From NCBI GenBank assembly GCA_964555235.1, contig CAZKRU010000005.1:15203-79202 (forward strand): a DNA stretch of 64,000 bases, read 5' to 3'. Below are positions 52,486-60,579 of the stretch, one piece after another; position 1 is the first letter of the stretch, and the number at the start of each line of letters is the position of its first letter. Under the pieces are notes generated by a model. It was not told the origin of the DNA. It saw nothing but the letters and a program-made list of their open reading frames with translations, and ran no database searches. Source of the stretch: CAZKRU01 sp964555235. Its GTDB lineage: Bacteria > Verrucomicrobiota > Verrucomicrobiia > Methylacidiphilales > CAMAQI01. The translations under genes were made by a program, and so were the position numbers.

Positions 52486-53358
52486 TTAAATAAGGCAAAT
52501 GTCTTCAAATCCTCCCCCCTTCATGAGCTGGTCAGATATCGTCTTTCGAATCATAAACTGAATGATATTGCGCAAGTTCCGTGCGCCATAAATCTCGTCG
52601 TAACCCTGCTCCAGAAGGAAGGGAAGAAGATCCGGCTCGTATGAAATCCGAAACCCATGCTCCTGATGAAGCCGTTTGATTTCCTCTTCGAGAACGAGCC
52701 TGCAAATTTCTGTCTGATTTTCGAGGGAAAGCTTATCGAAAACAATGATGTGGCGGAATCGCCGGATTAATTCAGGTCGAAATTCCCGGGAGACTTCGCG
52801 AATGACGTAATTTTCAATGGTGGTGAAGGGAGTATGTCTGCCATGAATGATCTTTCTGGATCCGATATTGCTTGTGATCACCAGATAGAATTTCGAAAGA
52901 CTGTAGACCTTGCCGTCACCGACGGTAATCCGTGCTTCATCATACATCTGAAGGAATAAGTCCCGGATGTCGGGATGCGCCTTTTCGATTTCATCGAAGA
53001 GAATGATTCCCTCGGAAGCGATTTCCAGGATTTTGCCGAGGCGTCCGACTTTTCCCGTGTGATCCCCAATGAGATGAATGATCGAATCCGGATACTTGAA
53101 TTCCGACATATCCAGGGTAAAAAAATGGTTTTCCCCATAAAGATGCCTTGCAAAAGTTTTTGCGGTTTCGGTTTTACCCACGCCCGTCGGTCCCAGAAAA
53201 AAGAAACAGCCGCGAGGTTCATTTTTGCTGGTTAGCCCCAGTTCTCCTTGCCGGATCACTTCGGCAATGCGCGGAATAACATGCTCCTGACCGATAATCC
53301 GTTCAGATAAAACGGATTCGAGAGAGCTCAATTTAGCTAAAAGTTCCTGTGAAATCAT
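52486..53358 (-). CDS. AAA+ ATPase, ClpB/ClpA D2-like
   Basis: This encodes 290 residues with a single AAA+ module: Walker A GPTGVGKTE (56-64), Walker B GIILFDEIEKAHPDI (about 115-129), sensor ITSNIGSRK, arginine finger region PELIRRFRHIIVF and the C-terminal small domain (GYDEIYGARNLRNIIQFMIRKTISDQLM). There is no N-domain, D1 ring or ClpP-binding loop. It matches the second ring of ClpB-type unfoldases. The start overlaps the end of the coupling-protein gene by four bases (ATGA), so it belongs to the conjugation operon. Confidence 0.85.
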   Translation of the reverse strand: MISQELLAKLSSLESVLSERIIGQEHVIPRIAEVIRQGELGLTSKNEPRGCFFFLGPTGVGKTETAKTFARHLYGENHFFTLDMSEFKYPDSIIHLIGDHTGKVGRLGKILEIASEGIILFDEIEKAHPDIRDLFLQMYDEARITVGDGKVYSLSKFYLVITSNIGSRKIIHGRHTPFTTIENYVIREVSREFRPELIRRFRHIIVFDKLSLENQTEICRLVLEEEIKRLHQEHGFRISYEPDLLPFLLEQGYDEIYGARNLRNIIQFMIRKTISDQLMKGGGFEDICLI

Positions 53359-54908
53359 AGTTCCTGGGCTGAGAGCTTGGGTTCCGGGAGATCCTTTTCC
53401 TCCGTCACGGAGCTCGGGGTTGTAAACGGGGTTGGAGCAAGGAAGGCATGGTCATGCCCCTTTTCGCAGTGAATGATGATCGCTTCAAATTTCTGAAGCT
53501 CTCGTAATTGCTGGGGATGGTATTTAGGTTTCCATGCCTCCGTGTAGGAATACCCCACTCCGCCTTTGCCGTAGGATTTGGTTTTCTGCCAGGTTTTCCT
53601 CTCGCCGATGCGCAGGGAAGCCTCTTTGGCTCCATAGTCGTTGGCGGCTTTAAAGATCAGTTCATTGGAAAGGTTCATAATCAGATTTGCGGAGGCTTCT
53701 TTCCCAAGTTTTGTGAGGAACGCGCTTTCTCCCTGGGTCAAATAAAGGGCGGTAACATTAAATTCCCGGGTTTTGGCGATGGCCTTGTGGTCGCACATTC
53801 CCTGTTCGTTTTTAGTTACGATATCTTGCGCTTCGTCGGCAATCAGAAGCAGAAGATTCCGGGTATAGCGGATTTTGGGGGGAAGAGCCGCTCGGCTCAA
53901 TCCGTGGGAAAAATATTGAATCTTGCAGAGGGTATCGATAAAGGGCTTGGAAGCGCTGAACTCGGGAGCGACAGAAACGCAGATGATTTTCCCCTGATCC
54001 ATCATTTCCATCGAAACATTCGGGTTAGAAGAACTGAAAACCTCCCGCAGATAGGGATGGGTGAAAGCTTCAAGGCAATTGGTCAGTGAGGTCTTGCAGC
54101 CGCTTTTTTCATCATCACCGAGTTGCAGGTACTTGGAATGAAATTCATTGTAGATTTCATTGGCAGCGTTGGCCTGAAACTCGTTTCCTTGCGCCAAAAA
54201 TTCATCGGAACGCTTTGCCAGTCGCTCGAGCTCAGCCTGAAGCGTTTCTTCCGAAGTTAAAAATTCATAGAGGTCGTAAAGGGTAGGAGTCTCACCCAGA
54301 AGTTTTTTTAGGGCGATGCCGTTTTTGATGTGAAGATAGGCCAGGCTGTTGAAGTGATCGCTTGCTCCTCCCGTTCCGACCCGGCCTTGGGATTGAGCGG
54401 TGTCAATAATGGCCCGGGCGTAGGTTTCTTCAAGGATGCGGGGATTTCCAATCAGATTCAGAAACTTATCAGGAACAAAAGCGGGATCGTAAATCGTCCG
54501 GGTGCGAACAACGAGGGCCTTATCCGGAACTTTGAAATGCTCTGCCATAGCGGTAATAATTTCATGTTCCATCCCTTTGGAGGCGAGAAAGAGGCCGCCC
54601 CAGTCGGGAACGGTTTCAAAAAGCTGGGGAACGATATTGCAAAGACCGGAGGAGGTTTTTCCGGAGCCGGTCTTTCCCATGACAAGCCATCCCCGGACAA
54701 AATCCTGCAGGCTCCAGGTCAGATGCCCAAGCCGAAGTACAATTTTCTCCCGATGGGTTTTGATTCGGATTGCCAGATAAATTCCCCAAGTCGTGCAGTA
54801 GGTTCCGTAAGTGGCGATGGCACAGGAGAGCCCGAGGGAAGGAAGGGCATCCCATGTCAAAAATGAGGCGAATAGGAGAACTATTCCAAGGAGGAGGTCG
54901 GAATACAT
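53355..54908 (-). CDS. type IV coupling protein (VirD4/TraG/TraD family)
   Basis: This encodes 517 residues: two N-terminal membrane helices, then Walker A VMGKTGSGKTSSG (around residues 76-88), a helical domain (all-alpha domain about 180-270), Walker B LLLLIADEAQDI (near 350) and the conserved LTQGESAFLTKLG. It recruits the relaxase-DNA complex to the secretion channel and pumps DNA. It lies directly after the relaxase and a small gene. Confidence 0.92.
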   Translation of the reverse strand: MYSDLLLGIVLLFASFLTWDALPSLGLSCAIATYGTYCTTWGIYLAIRIKTHREKIVLRLGHLTWSLQDFVRGWLVMGKTGSGKTSSGLCNIVPQLFETVPDWGGLFLASKGMEHEIITAMAEHFKVPDKALVVRTRTIYDPAFVPDKFLNLIGNPRILEETYARAIIDTAQSQGRVGTGGASDHFNSLAYLHIKNGIALKKLLGETPTLYDLYEFLTSEETLQAELERLAKRSDEFLAQGNEFQANAANEIYNEFHSKYLQLGDDEKSGCKTSLTNCLEAFTHPYLREVFSSSNPNVSMEMMDQGKIICVSVAPEFSASKPFIDTLCKIQYFSHGLSRAALPPKIRYTRNLLLLIADEAQDIVTKNEQGMCDHKAIAKTREFNVTALYLTQGESAFLTKLGKEASANLIMNLSNELIFKAANDYGAKEASLRIGERKTWQKTKSYGKGGVGYSYTEAWKPKYHPQQLRELQKFEAIIIHCEKGHDHAFLAPTPFTTPSSVTEEKDLPEPKLSAQEL

Positions 54909-55156
54909 GTTGGGTTTAAAAGGGTTCGAAGGTAGGAATAAAATTTCTTATCCGGATCAGGGCGACCGATGGGACTGACCCAGCCTTCCAGATGAAGAAC
55001 TGTTGAGGAGGGGTTTTCGGCGTCTCCTTCGATCCAGTAGCAGCCCTGAATTTTATCGGGCGGAAAGATGAAGGTTTCATATTCCACGTGACCGGTGTTT
55101 TCCGGCGAAGGCGGCGCGGATCTGATTCGGGAGGTCGGTGGATTGTTTGGATTCAT
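54881..55156 (-). CDS. small conjugation-associated protein
   Basis: This is up to 91 residues, overlapping the relaxase end (80 nt) and the coupling-protein start (28 nt). GTG 55087 (VEYETFIFPPDKIQGCYWIEGD...) is a better start because it leaves only a small overlap with the relaxase. No domain recognised (VLHLEGWVSPIGRPDPDKKFYSYLR). Confidence 0.5.
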   Translation of the reverse strand: MNPNNPPTSRIRSAPPSPENTGHVEYETFIFPPDKIQGCYWIEGDAENPSSTVLHLEGWVSPIGRPDPDKKFYSYLRTLLNPTCIPTSSLE

Positions 55157-56285
55157 GGCTCACTTTCTGAATTTGTTTGAAGACGACCGGGTTAATGGCT
55201 TTGAATGAGTTACGTTTAAGATTGATGAGTTTCCGGAGATAAGCTTCATGCAATTGACAGCGCAGGAGCTGCTTTTCCCGAATCAGGGAATAACTGATTT
55301 CTTTGGTAAAAAGGCTGAAAGCCTTTTCCATTTTGCCCTGTCGAAATCCGCTAACGCTGGAGAAGAATCGTTTGAACTGTTGCTGGCTCCAGTTGCGTTT
55401 CAGTTCCTTGATTTCCCGATCAAGGGCGAGGATCTGATTGCGATGCGCCTCCAAAGATTGTTTCAATTCCCGGCGCTCCCGGAAGGCCGGAGTCCCCGGC
55501 GTTACAGTAAGATCCTGCGGCATTTTGCTTCGAGGCGCATGAAAGATGCGTTCAGGCTGAAAGTGATCTCTTAAACTTTTCCGTTCTCCGGGATCTTCCA
55601 ATTTTTTCTCCCAGAAGCGGACCTGGGCTTCAACGGATTTTTTCAGAAAGCCGAGTTTATCCTCTTGCCCGTTGTCGGTCTTTCGCCTTTTAAGCTGCTG
55701 GCTAAAGGAGACCGGATTTCCATATTTGGTCCGGGGATGAATGAAGACGTGAACATGGAGATGATCGGTGTCGTGATGAAGGCCATACGAATAGCCGATG
55801 GAATCCCCCCGGTGATATCGATCCGTAAAATTTCGAAGCGACCGCTTCATAACGGATTGCAAAACGGCGTCGGGACTGAGGCCTCTGGCCTTCAAGGCAT
55901 CGGTCATTTCTTTTGACATGGAAAAGACCAGTCGGTGATGGGTTTTTCGCTGAGTTGTAAATTTCTTCGCATGTTTTCTCCAGGCCGTCTTGATTCTTTT
56001 TTTACGTTCTTCTTTCGGAAGTTTTTCAAATTGGCATCGGGTTCCGTCAGGATCGGTGCTTGCCATCGTTCGAATAAAACCAGCGGCATAAACTTGTCCG
56101 ATTGCTTCCTTGTCGATGTAGTCGAGTCCGTCGGCAGGCTTCGGGACATAATCCATTCCGGATTTGTGGGCACGTCGCAGATCGGCATAATGTTTGAGTG
56201 ATGAGGTTTCGTCCTGATATTCAGGATCGAAGGGCGAGTACCAGGTCTTGTGCTTGTGCACGATGATCCCGTGCGGAAATTTCAT
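55077..56285 (-). CDS. relaxase / mobilisation nuclease
   Basis: This encodes 402 residues. The metal-binding histidine triad is seen in GLHHDTDHLHVHVFIHPRTKYG (H171, H175, H177, H179), and a Tyr-containing N-terminal region (DYVPKPADGLDYIDKE) precedes it. The protein nicks the transfer origin and leads the strand. The C-terminal half is helical and charged (RRELKQSLEAHRNQILALDREIKELKRNW). I cannot assign the MOB class with certainty. A DNA-binding gene and a palindromic region lie upstream. Confidence 0.85.
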   Translation of the reverse strand: MKFPHGIIVHKHKTWYSPFDPEYQDETSSLKHYADLRRAHKSGMDYVPKPADGLDYIDKEAIGQVYAAGFIRTMASTDPDGTRCQFEKLPKEERKKRIKTAWRKHAKKFTTQRKTHHRLVFSMSKEMTDALKARGLSPDAVLQSVMKRSLRNFTDRYHRGDSIGYSYGLHHDTDHLHVHVFIHPRTKYGNPVSFSQQLKRRKTDNGQEDKLGFLKKSVEAQVRFWEKKLEDPGERKSLRDHFQPERIFHAPRSKMPQDLTVTPGTPAFRERRELKQSLEAHRNQILALDREIKELKRNWSQQQFKRFFSSVSGFRQGKMEKAFSLFTKEISYSLIREKQLLRCQLHEAYLRKLINLKRNSFKAINPVVFKQIQKVSHESKQSTDLPNQIRAAFAGKHRSRGI

Positions 56286-56291
56286 GGAAGG

Positions 56292-56525
56292 TTACGAAAA
56301 GGTTTCCTCGATGGTGTCCTGAAGAATGTCTAGCTTGCGACTGATTACGATTGCCCACGGTGGTTCCGGTGCGGTTGCCATCGGTTTGTGAAGACATTCC
56401 AGAATGGCGCGGGTAATGGCTTCGTTGCTTTTGCAATTCCAGCGATCAGATAGCGCGCGAATTGCGGTTTGGATTTCATCGGGGGCGTCGAATCGGATTC
56501 GATGACGGTTGTCGTTTTTTTTCAT
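56292..56525 (-). CDS. small DNA-binding (ribbon-helix-helix-like) mobilisation protein
   Basis: This encodes 77 residues with RHRIRFDAPDEIQTAIRALSDRWNCKSNEAITRAILECL, the strand-helix-helix pattern of MobC/TraY-like accessory proteins that load relaxases at oriT. It ends six bases before the relaxase start. Family match is by pattern and position. Confidence 0.7.
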   Translation of the reverse strand: MKKNDNRHRIRFDAPDEIQTAIRALSDRWNCKSNEAITRAILECLHKPMATAPEPPWAIVISRKLDILQDTIEETFS

Positions 56526-56798
56526 AAGAGTGTTCCGGTTATGGACGTAGCAGGCCCAGACCTGCGGAGTCCTCTTTTTCGAGGTGAAATACCGAGAAAG
56601 TAAAAATGGGCCCCATTTTTACTATGCTCATTGCTGACAAAATGGAGCCCTTTTGGGCCCCTTTGGCAGCTTTCCCAGCAGATGCCATTCCTCCTGGCAA
56701 TACTGGGATCAGCTGACCCGAAATCGGGGCGCGGTTGGTGAGCTGGGCAGTGACTAGGTGCCAGGCAATAGGGGAGGGGAGATAGTGGTTCATGGCTT
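56526..56798. other. non-coding region upstream of mobilisation genes, candidate oriT
   Basis: This gap separates ardC from the RHH-relaxase pair. It holds a 12-1-12 palindrome at 56599-56623 (AGTAAAAATGGG facing CCCATTTTTACT) and more facing GGGCC/GGAGCCC words at 56640-56670. The layout (palindromes directly upstream of an RHH protein and relaxase) fits an origin of transfer. Confidence 0.45.
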
Positions 56799-57719
56799 TT
56801 AAAACCTCATACTGAAGGTTCGTTTTGGGTCTTGTTCCGTGATTTTAAGTCTTTCGAGAACCTTCGGTTCGTTCGATGCGTCATGCTGGATGGTTCGGCC
56901 TCGGATGAAATCGGCGGCATGCTGGGCCTGGGAAGCGGCCTGTACGACGAGCCTCGGGTCTTTCGAGATGGTCTTGCGCCAGAGGTTGAGATAGCTGGCT
57001 GAATTTTCAAAAACGACGTTTGGGAGGGTTCCAGCTTCGTTGGATAGAAAGGCGGCTCCCATCTCGGCGACGAGTTCTTCTTTGGCGTAGGCCTCGGAAC
57101 CGAAGGAATTTCGGATCGGTCGATTGAGCCGGGACTGGTGTCCCGTGGCATGAGTCATTTCATGAAAGAGAACATGATAATAATCCTCGGAACTGCGAAA
57201 GGAGCTTCGCTCCGGTATTCGGAGAACATCCTCTGCTGGGGAGTAGGAAGCTTTGTCAGACCCAACCTGAATCGGACACAAACGGGCTTCCTGTACCATC
57301 TTTTCAGCCTTTTCGATGGGGGGAATTTCCCGCTCTTCGATTTTTGGACTGGGGATTCCTTCGGTCTGGGAAAGGTTAAACACATTCGAATAGCGAACCA
57401 GGGGGATACGTTTTTCGCGTCCTTCAGAGTCACGAATGGGCTGATTTTGATCGTCAAGGAGTGCGGAAAACTTCCAGAAAACAATCGGAGTCGATTTTTC
57501 CCCGGACTTGATGGTACCACCAAGCTCCCGCGCCTGACGGAACGTCAGCCAGAACGGAGAATCAGAGGGGCCAAGAAGAAAGGCGTTGCATCCCCGGTAA
57601 GGCTTGCGGGTGATCAGGTTTTGCGCTCCCCGGCTCACCCAAGGCTGACGCCAGGGAACGGTCCCCTGTTCAAGTTGTTCGAGGAATCGGTCGGTGATCG
57701 CCTGATAAATATCCTTCAC
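56799..57719 (-). CDS. ardC: ArdC-like antirestriction protein
   Basis: This encodes 306 residues. An N-terminal ArdC (DUF1738) ssDNA-binding domain (DIYQAITDRFLEQLEQGTVPWRQPW...NAFLLGPSDSPFWLTFRQARELGGTIKSGEKSTPIVFW) is followed by a metallopeptidase-like domain with H186-E187-x-x-H190 in LFHEMTHATGHQSRLNR and KEELVAEMGAAFL. ArdC protects incoming conjugative DNA from restriction. It overlaps the small gene at 57716 by four bases. Confidence 0.9.
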   Translation of the reverse strand: MKDIYQAITDRFLEQLEQGTVPWRQPWVSRGAQNLITRKPYRGCNAFLLGPSDSPFWLTFRQARELGGTIKSGEKSTPIVFWKFSALLDDQNQPIRDSEGREKRIPLVRYSNVFNLSQTEGIPSPKIEEREIPPIEKAEKMVQEARLCPIQVGSDKASYSPAEDVLRIPERSSFRSSEDYYHVLFHEMTHATGHQSRLNRPIRNSFGSEAYAKEELVAEMGAAFLSNEAGTLPNVVFENSASYLNLWRKTISKDPRLVVQAASQAQHAADFIRGRTIQHDASNEPKVLERLKITEQDPKRTFSMRF

Positions 57720-57937
57720 AGCGTCACCTCCCGGATGGCGTCTCCGAGCAATTGCTGGATGGCGGCCTCCGGTTTCCCGGTGGCCTTTGAAAGGTCAGCA
57801 ACGAAGTTGCTTTTCCCGTCGCGAAATAAGAAGAGCGGAGTTCTTTCCGGGATGGTTCCCTGATCGAGAGGCTTAAAGAAAAGATCTTCGAGGAGCATCT
57901 GGTAAAGATCATCGTCATGTTTTAATGAGTTTTTCAT
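57716..57937 (-). CDS. small protein coupled to ardC
   Basis: This encodes 73 residues, acidic and helical (LYQMLLEDLFFKPLDQGTIPERTPLFLFRDGKSNFVADLSKATGKPEAAIQQLLGDAI). The ATGA overlap with ardC argues for coupled translation. No family recognised. Confidence 0.6.
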   Translation of the reverse strand: MKNSLKHDDDLYQMLLEDLFFKPLDQGTIPERTPLFLFRDGKSNFVADLSKATGKPEAAIQQLLGDAIREVTL

Positions 57938-57989
57938 GGGATAAATCCGGGTTAGAGGCGGGGAGAGCCGTTGCTCTCCCCGCCTGTTT

Positions 57990-58709
57990 TTAGAGTTTGA
58001 TTCCTTTGGCCCGGAGGATGGTGGGAGCCTTTTCCTTGAAGAGCATCCGTGCTTTCACCTTTGGATTGCGGATATGGGAAACGAGGTTTTCGGCCTCCTT
58101 TTTAATCTCGGCATTTTCCGGCCGGTTCAGGAATTCCTCATACTTCCGGACGACGGGGTCATACCCGTTTTTCTTCATCTGATTGAGGAGGTAGTCATTT
58201 TCGAGGCGGTCCCGTGGCATGACTTCCGCCCGTTTGTGGAGCGAGGGGTGATCCTGGCGGTACTTGGCAATGTCCTGGGAAATCGTAAGTCCCGGCTGAT
58301 ATCCTTCCCGTTTCATGAGTTTGAGGAAATACTCGCTTTCGAGTGCTTCCCGGCTCATGCCGGAAACTTGCTTGTCAATTTCAGGGCTCTGCTTCCGGAA
58401 TTCAGCGATGTCCTGAACCACGTCGGCATTGACGTAAAAGACCGGTTTCTGCTCCTGTGTCGGAGCCTTGGCCGTGTTCTTGACGATATAATCCCGCGAT
58501 TCCAGTTTGAGGGCTGGTTCCGCAATATTGAGGATTTGCTCAAACTTTGTGTCGAGTTTGTTAATCTCGCGGATCGCCTCCAGCTTCTCCGTCAACTGCG
58601 GTTTGGTTTCCTGCGGCAAGGCTTCCCACGCATTGAGCCTTTCGGTTCGTTTGCTCAGGAACCATTCCTTTGCCTCGATCACTTCTTCTGCTTTTACTTC
58701 GGTACTCAT
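57990..58709 (-). CDS. hypothetical helical protein of the conjugation operon
   Basis: This encodes 239 residues, with no signal or membrane segment. Two similar helical units repeat: VVQDIAEFRKQSPEIDKQVSGMSREALESEYFLKLMKREGYQPG and ISQDIAKYRQDHPSLHKRAEVMPRDRLENDYLLNQMKKNGYDP. This internal duplication suggests a scaffold or binding protein. Family unknown. Confidence 0.65.
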   Translation of the reverse strand: MSTEVKAEEVIEAKEWFLSKRTERLNAWEALPQETKPQLTEKLEAIREINKLDTKFEQILNIAEPALKLESRDYIVKNTAKAPTQEQKPVFYVNADVVQDIAEFRKQSPEIDKQVSGMSREALESEYFLKLMKREGYQPGLTISQDIAKYRQDHPSLHKRAEVMPRDRLENDYLLNQMKKNGYDPVVRKYEEFLNRPENAEIKKEAENLVSHIRNPKVKARMLFKEKAPTILRAKGIKL

Positions 58710-58735
58710 ATTTTACCTTGGGTTGTTGTTGGTTC

Positions 58736-58999
58736 TTAGTTCGCCTTGGCCGGGGTTTCTTCGGGTGCTTTCTGTTCCTTCCGTAACCGCTTGATGTCGC
58801 CGAGCTGGCGGCGTAGACGCTTGTCTTCAAAAAGAAGAACTTTCTCGACCAGCTCATCGAGTGGTGCCAGTTCGATCGTGAGCGAGATCAGGGATCTCGG
58901 GTCAAATTTGAGGAGGGGGTTTAAGACTGCAACTTCGTTGCAGGCATTTTGAAGCTTCTCCAAAGCTTCGGGTTCGAGCTTGAGTTCAATGGATTTCAT
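58736..58999 (-). CDS. hypothetical small helical protein
   Basis: This encodes 87 residues, leucine-rich and charged (LEPEALEKLQNACNEVAVLNPLLKFDPRSLISLTIELAPLDELVEKVLLFEDKRLRRQLGDIKRLRKEQK), probably all helical. It lies between two operon genes with short gaps. Family unknown. Confidence 0.6.
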   Translation of the reverse strand: MKSIELKLEPEALEKLQNACNEVAVLNPLLKFDPRSLISLTIELAPLDELVEKVLLFEDKRLRRQLGDIKRLRKEQKAPEETPAKAN

Positions 59000-59017
59000 G
59001 GGGGTTCCTTGGGTGGT

Positions 59018-59608
59018 TTAAAAAAAATCCAGAAATTTCTGCCAGTAGGTTTTGGAGGAAGATTCCTCTTCCTTTTTTTCGATCTCCCGGATTTTTTGAT
59101 TGGTGGTTGCAAGTTGTTCCTTTAAGGAAGTGTTCTCCTGAATCACCTTGCGGGTGGTCTCTGCCTGCTGTTTGAGCGCAGTGAGTCCCTCATCCATTTG
59201 CCGGGCCTGTTCAATGGCTGCTGCGGTGTAACCACGTTGTTTTTCTAGCTCCTGTTCAAGCTGGGCCATGTACGGATTGGAGGCCTTGGCGGGATCGGGA
59301 GAGGGCGTGGAAGGGCCGGTATTGGGATGAAAGGCCTGTTGATTGTAGAGTTCCCACGTCGCCTTTTTTTCAACTCGCTGAACTTTGTGGGCATCGTGCC
59401 GGAGACCTTCCGGATCAGCAGGATCCGGATAGGGATTGAGTCCGTATTCCTTGACGATCTCCGGATTGCGAACGGCATCTACGGTAGACTCCGGGAGGGT
59501 GGTTCCCGGAACTTGCAGGATATCGACCCGCTCGGTGACTGGTTGTCGCTCTGAGGCACAGCCGACGAGGATGAGAGCGATTGGCAGGAGGGATTTTGGA
59601 TGGTTCAT
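59018..59608 (-). CDS. lipoprotein of the type IV secretion operon
   Basis: This encodes 196 residues with a lipobox (LILVGC, Cys17). A proline-rich middle (NPYPDPADPEGL...) and a C-terminal coiled coil (EQLEQELEKQRGYTAAAIEQARQMDEGLTALKQQAETTRKVIQENTSLKEQL) follow. Placed after the VirB10-like gene, it may be the outer-membrane (VirB7/TraV) part, but its sequence does not prove this. Confidence 0.65.
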   Translation of the reverse strand: MNHPKSLLPIALILVGCASERQPVTERVDILQVPGTTLPESTVDAVRNPEIVKEYGLNPYPDPADPEGLRHDAHKVQRVEKKATWELYNQQAFHPNTGPSTPSPDPAKASNPYMAQLEQELEKQRGYTAAAIEQARQMDEGLTALKQQAETTRKVIQENTSLKEQLATTNQKIREIEKKEEESSSKTYWQKFLDFF

Positions 59609-59619
59609 AGAGGAGTTTT

Positions 59620-60579
59620 TTATTTGACCGGTTTGGCGGCACCGATGCGGGCTTTGGCCAGATCAATCGGGTCGTAGTTGTAAAAATAGAAAGTCTTTCC
59701 GCCGTGAACGCGGACGTAGGAGGCGTTTTGCTGGAGCCTCTGGATGTAGAGCTGGGCCGTCAAATCTGCCGCCTGCTTGAGGGTTTGACCGACAGCGGAT
59801 TTGAAATCGCCCGTGGTGGTGCTGACCGAACTGCCACCGCTCGCAACGGAAACTTCTTTGGAAATTCCTTCGCCGAAACCGGCAATGGCTTTGGCAAAGA
59901 TGGCCCCCAGGAGCTGCGTTTCAGAGTTTTCAATGACCCGTCCGCGCAGGCCCGCACTCCCGTCATTCAAATCCTCCGGATTCATTTCCAGAGGGACGTA
60001 GTCGAGGGCAATCCCGGTAATGGGGAGTTCCCAACCGGATTCAGGGGCGGGGAAGTTTCTCCAGATAAAGCGCCAGTCATTGCCGGAGGCAATGCGATCC
60101 GAATTGGAGGTGCCGGAGGCCATCCCGTGAATTTCCGTTCCTGCCGGGATAATCAGTTGTCCGTTGTGCCAGACATCCTCGATCACCATTCCGATGATGG
60201 GAGTCTGAATGTTGTTGCTCTGGATGGAGTTCACCAGTTTGCATTTAATGAGCCTTCGGCTGGGGGCGTAGACCTCGCCGATTTCCTCAACGCTTGAGGT
60301 AAAAATATCAATGGGAGCCGTGGGTGCATTCACCGGCTTCTGACTGGTTTCGATGGAAGGTTGGGCTTGGGGAGTGCGATTGATTTTTTGGATGTCGCTT
60401 GTGTAAGCGTTAATGGGTGAGGATTTGACCACCCGATCCGGTTGAATCTTTTCGACATTCTTTTCGATCTTCTCTTGGTTGACGTATCCCTTTCCGATGA
60501 AAATCGCGAGGATTCCCAAGGTGGCGATCCCGCCATAGAACCGGTATTCGGAGGAGCTCACCCAGTTGGGAAGTTTCAT
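59620..60579 (-). CDS. VirB10/TrbI-like conjugation channel protein
   Basis: This encodes 319 residues. One N-terminal membrane helix (YGGIATLGILAIFIGKGYV), a proline/threonine linker, then the TrbI/VirB10 domain: IKCKLVNSIQSNNIQTPIIGMVIEDVWHNGQLIIPAGTEIHGMASG and the C-terminal AAQLYIQRLQQNASYVRVHGGKTFYFYN. It links inner and outer membrane parts of the mating channel. Its start overlaps the VirB9-like stop by four bases. Confidence 0.85.
   Translation of the reverse strand: MKLPNWVSSSEYRFYGGIATLGILAIFIGKGYVNQEKIEKNVEKIQPDRVVKSSPINAYTSDIQKINRTPQAQPSIETSQKPVNAPTAPIDIFTSSVEEIGEVYAPSRRLIKCKLVNSIQSNNIQTPIIGMVIEDVWHNGQLIIPAGTEIHGMASGTSNSDRIASGNDWRFIWRNFPAPESGWELPITGIALDYVPLEMNPEDLNDGSAGLRGRVIENSETQLLGAIFAKAIAGFGEGISKEVSVASGGSSVSTTTGDFKSAVGQTLKQAADLTAQLYIQRLQQNASYVRVHGGKTFYFYNYDPIDLAKARIGAAKPVK

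Larger units (their letters stand above)
51152..52489 (+). pseudogene. IS3-family transposase (OrfB) C-terminal remnant, interrupted by IS5-family element
   Basis: After removal of the IS5 element and one CTAA copy, the frame reads through without stop (...SKGDFYGVYTK|SRSRYSTMREAGTGIGDYYRFYNQNRWRQSMEYKTPQEVLMA...). The part GIGDYYRFYNQNRWRQSMEYKTPQEV is the end of IS3/IS150-type transposases (YFxFYNxxRPHQSLGYxTPxEV). The N-terminal two thirds with the DDE residues are missing. Sequence after 52270 is unrelated. Confidence 0.65.

Noticed and set aside
53508..54866. Plus-strand frames of 178-193 codons opposite the coupling protein
   Set aside because: Glycine/phenylalanine-rich antisense readings of the VirD4-type gene with no own features.
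56539..56793. 84-codon minus-strand frame between ardC and the RHH gene
   Set aside because: It runs straight through the palindromes and has odd low-complexity content; I treat the region as non-coding and a candidate oriT.
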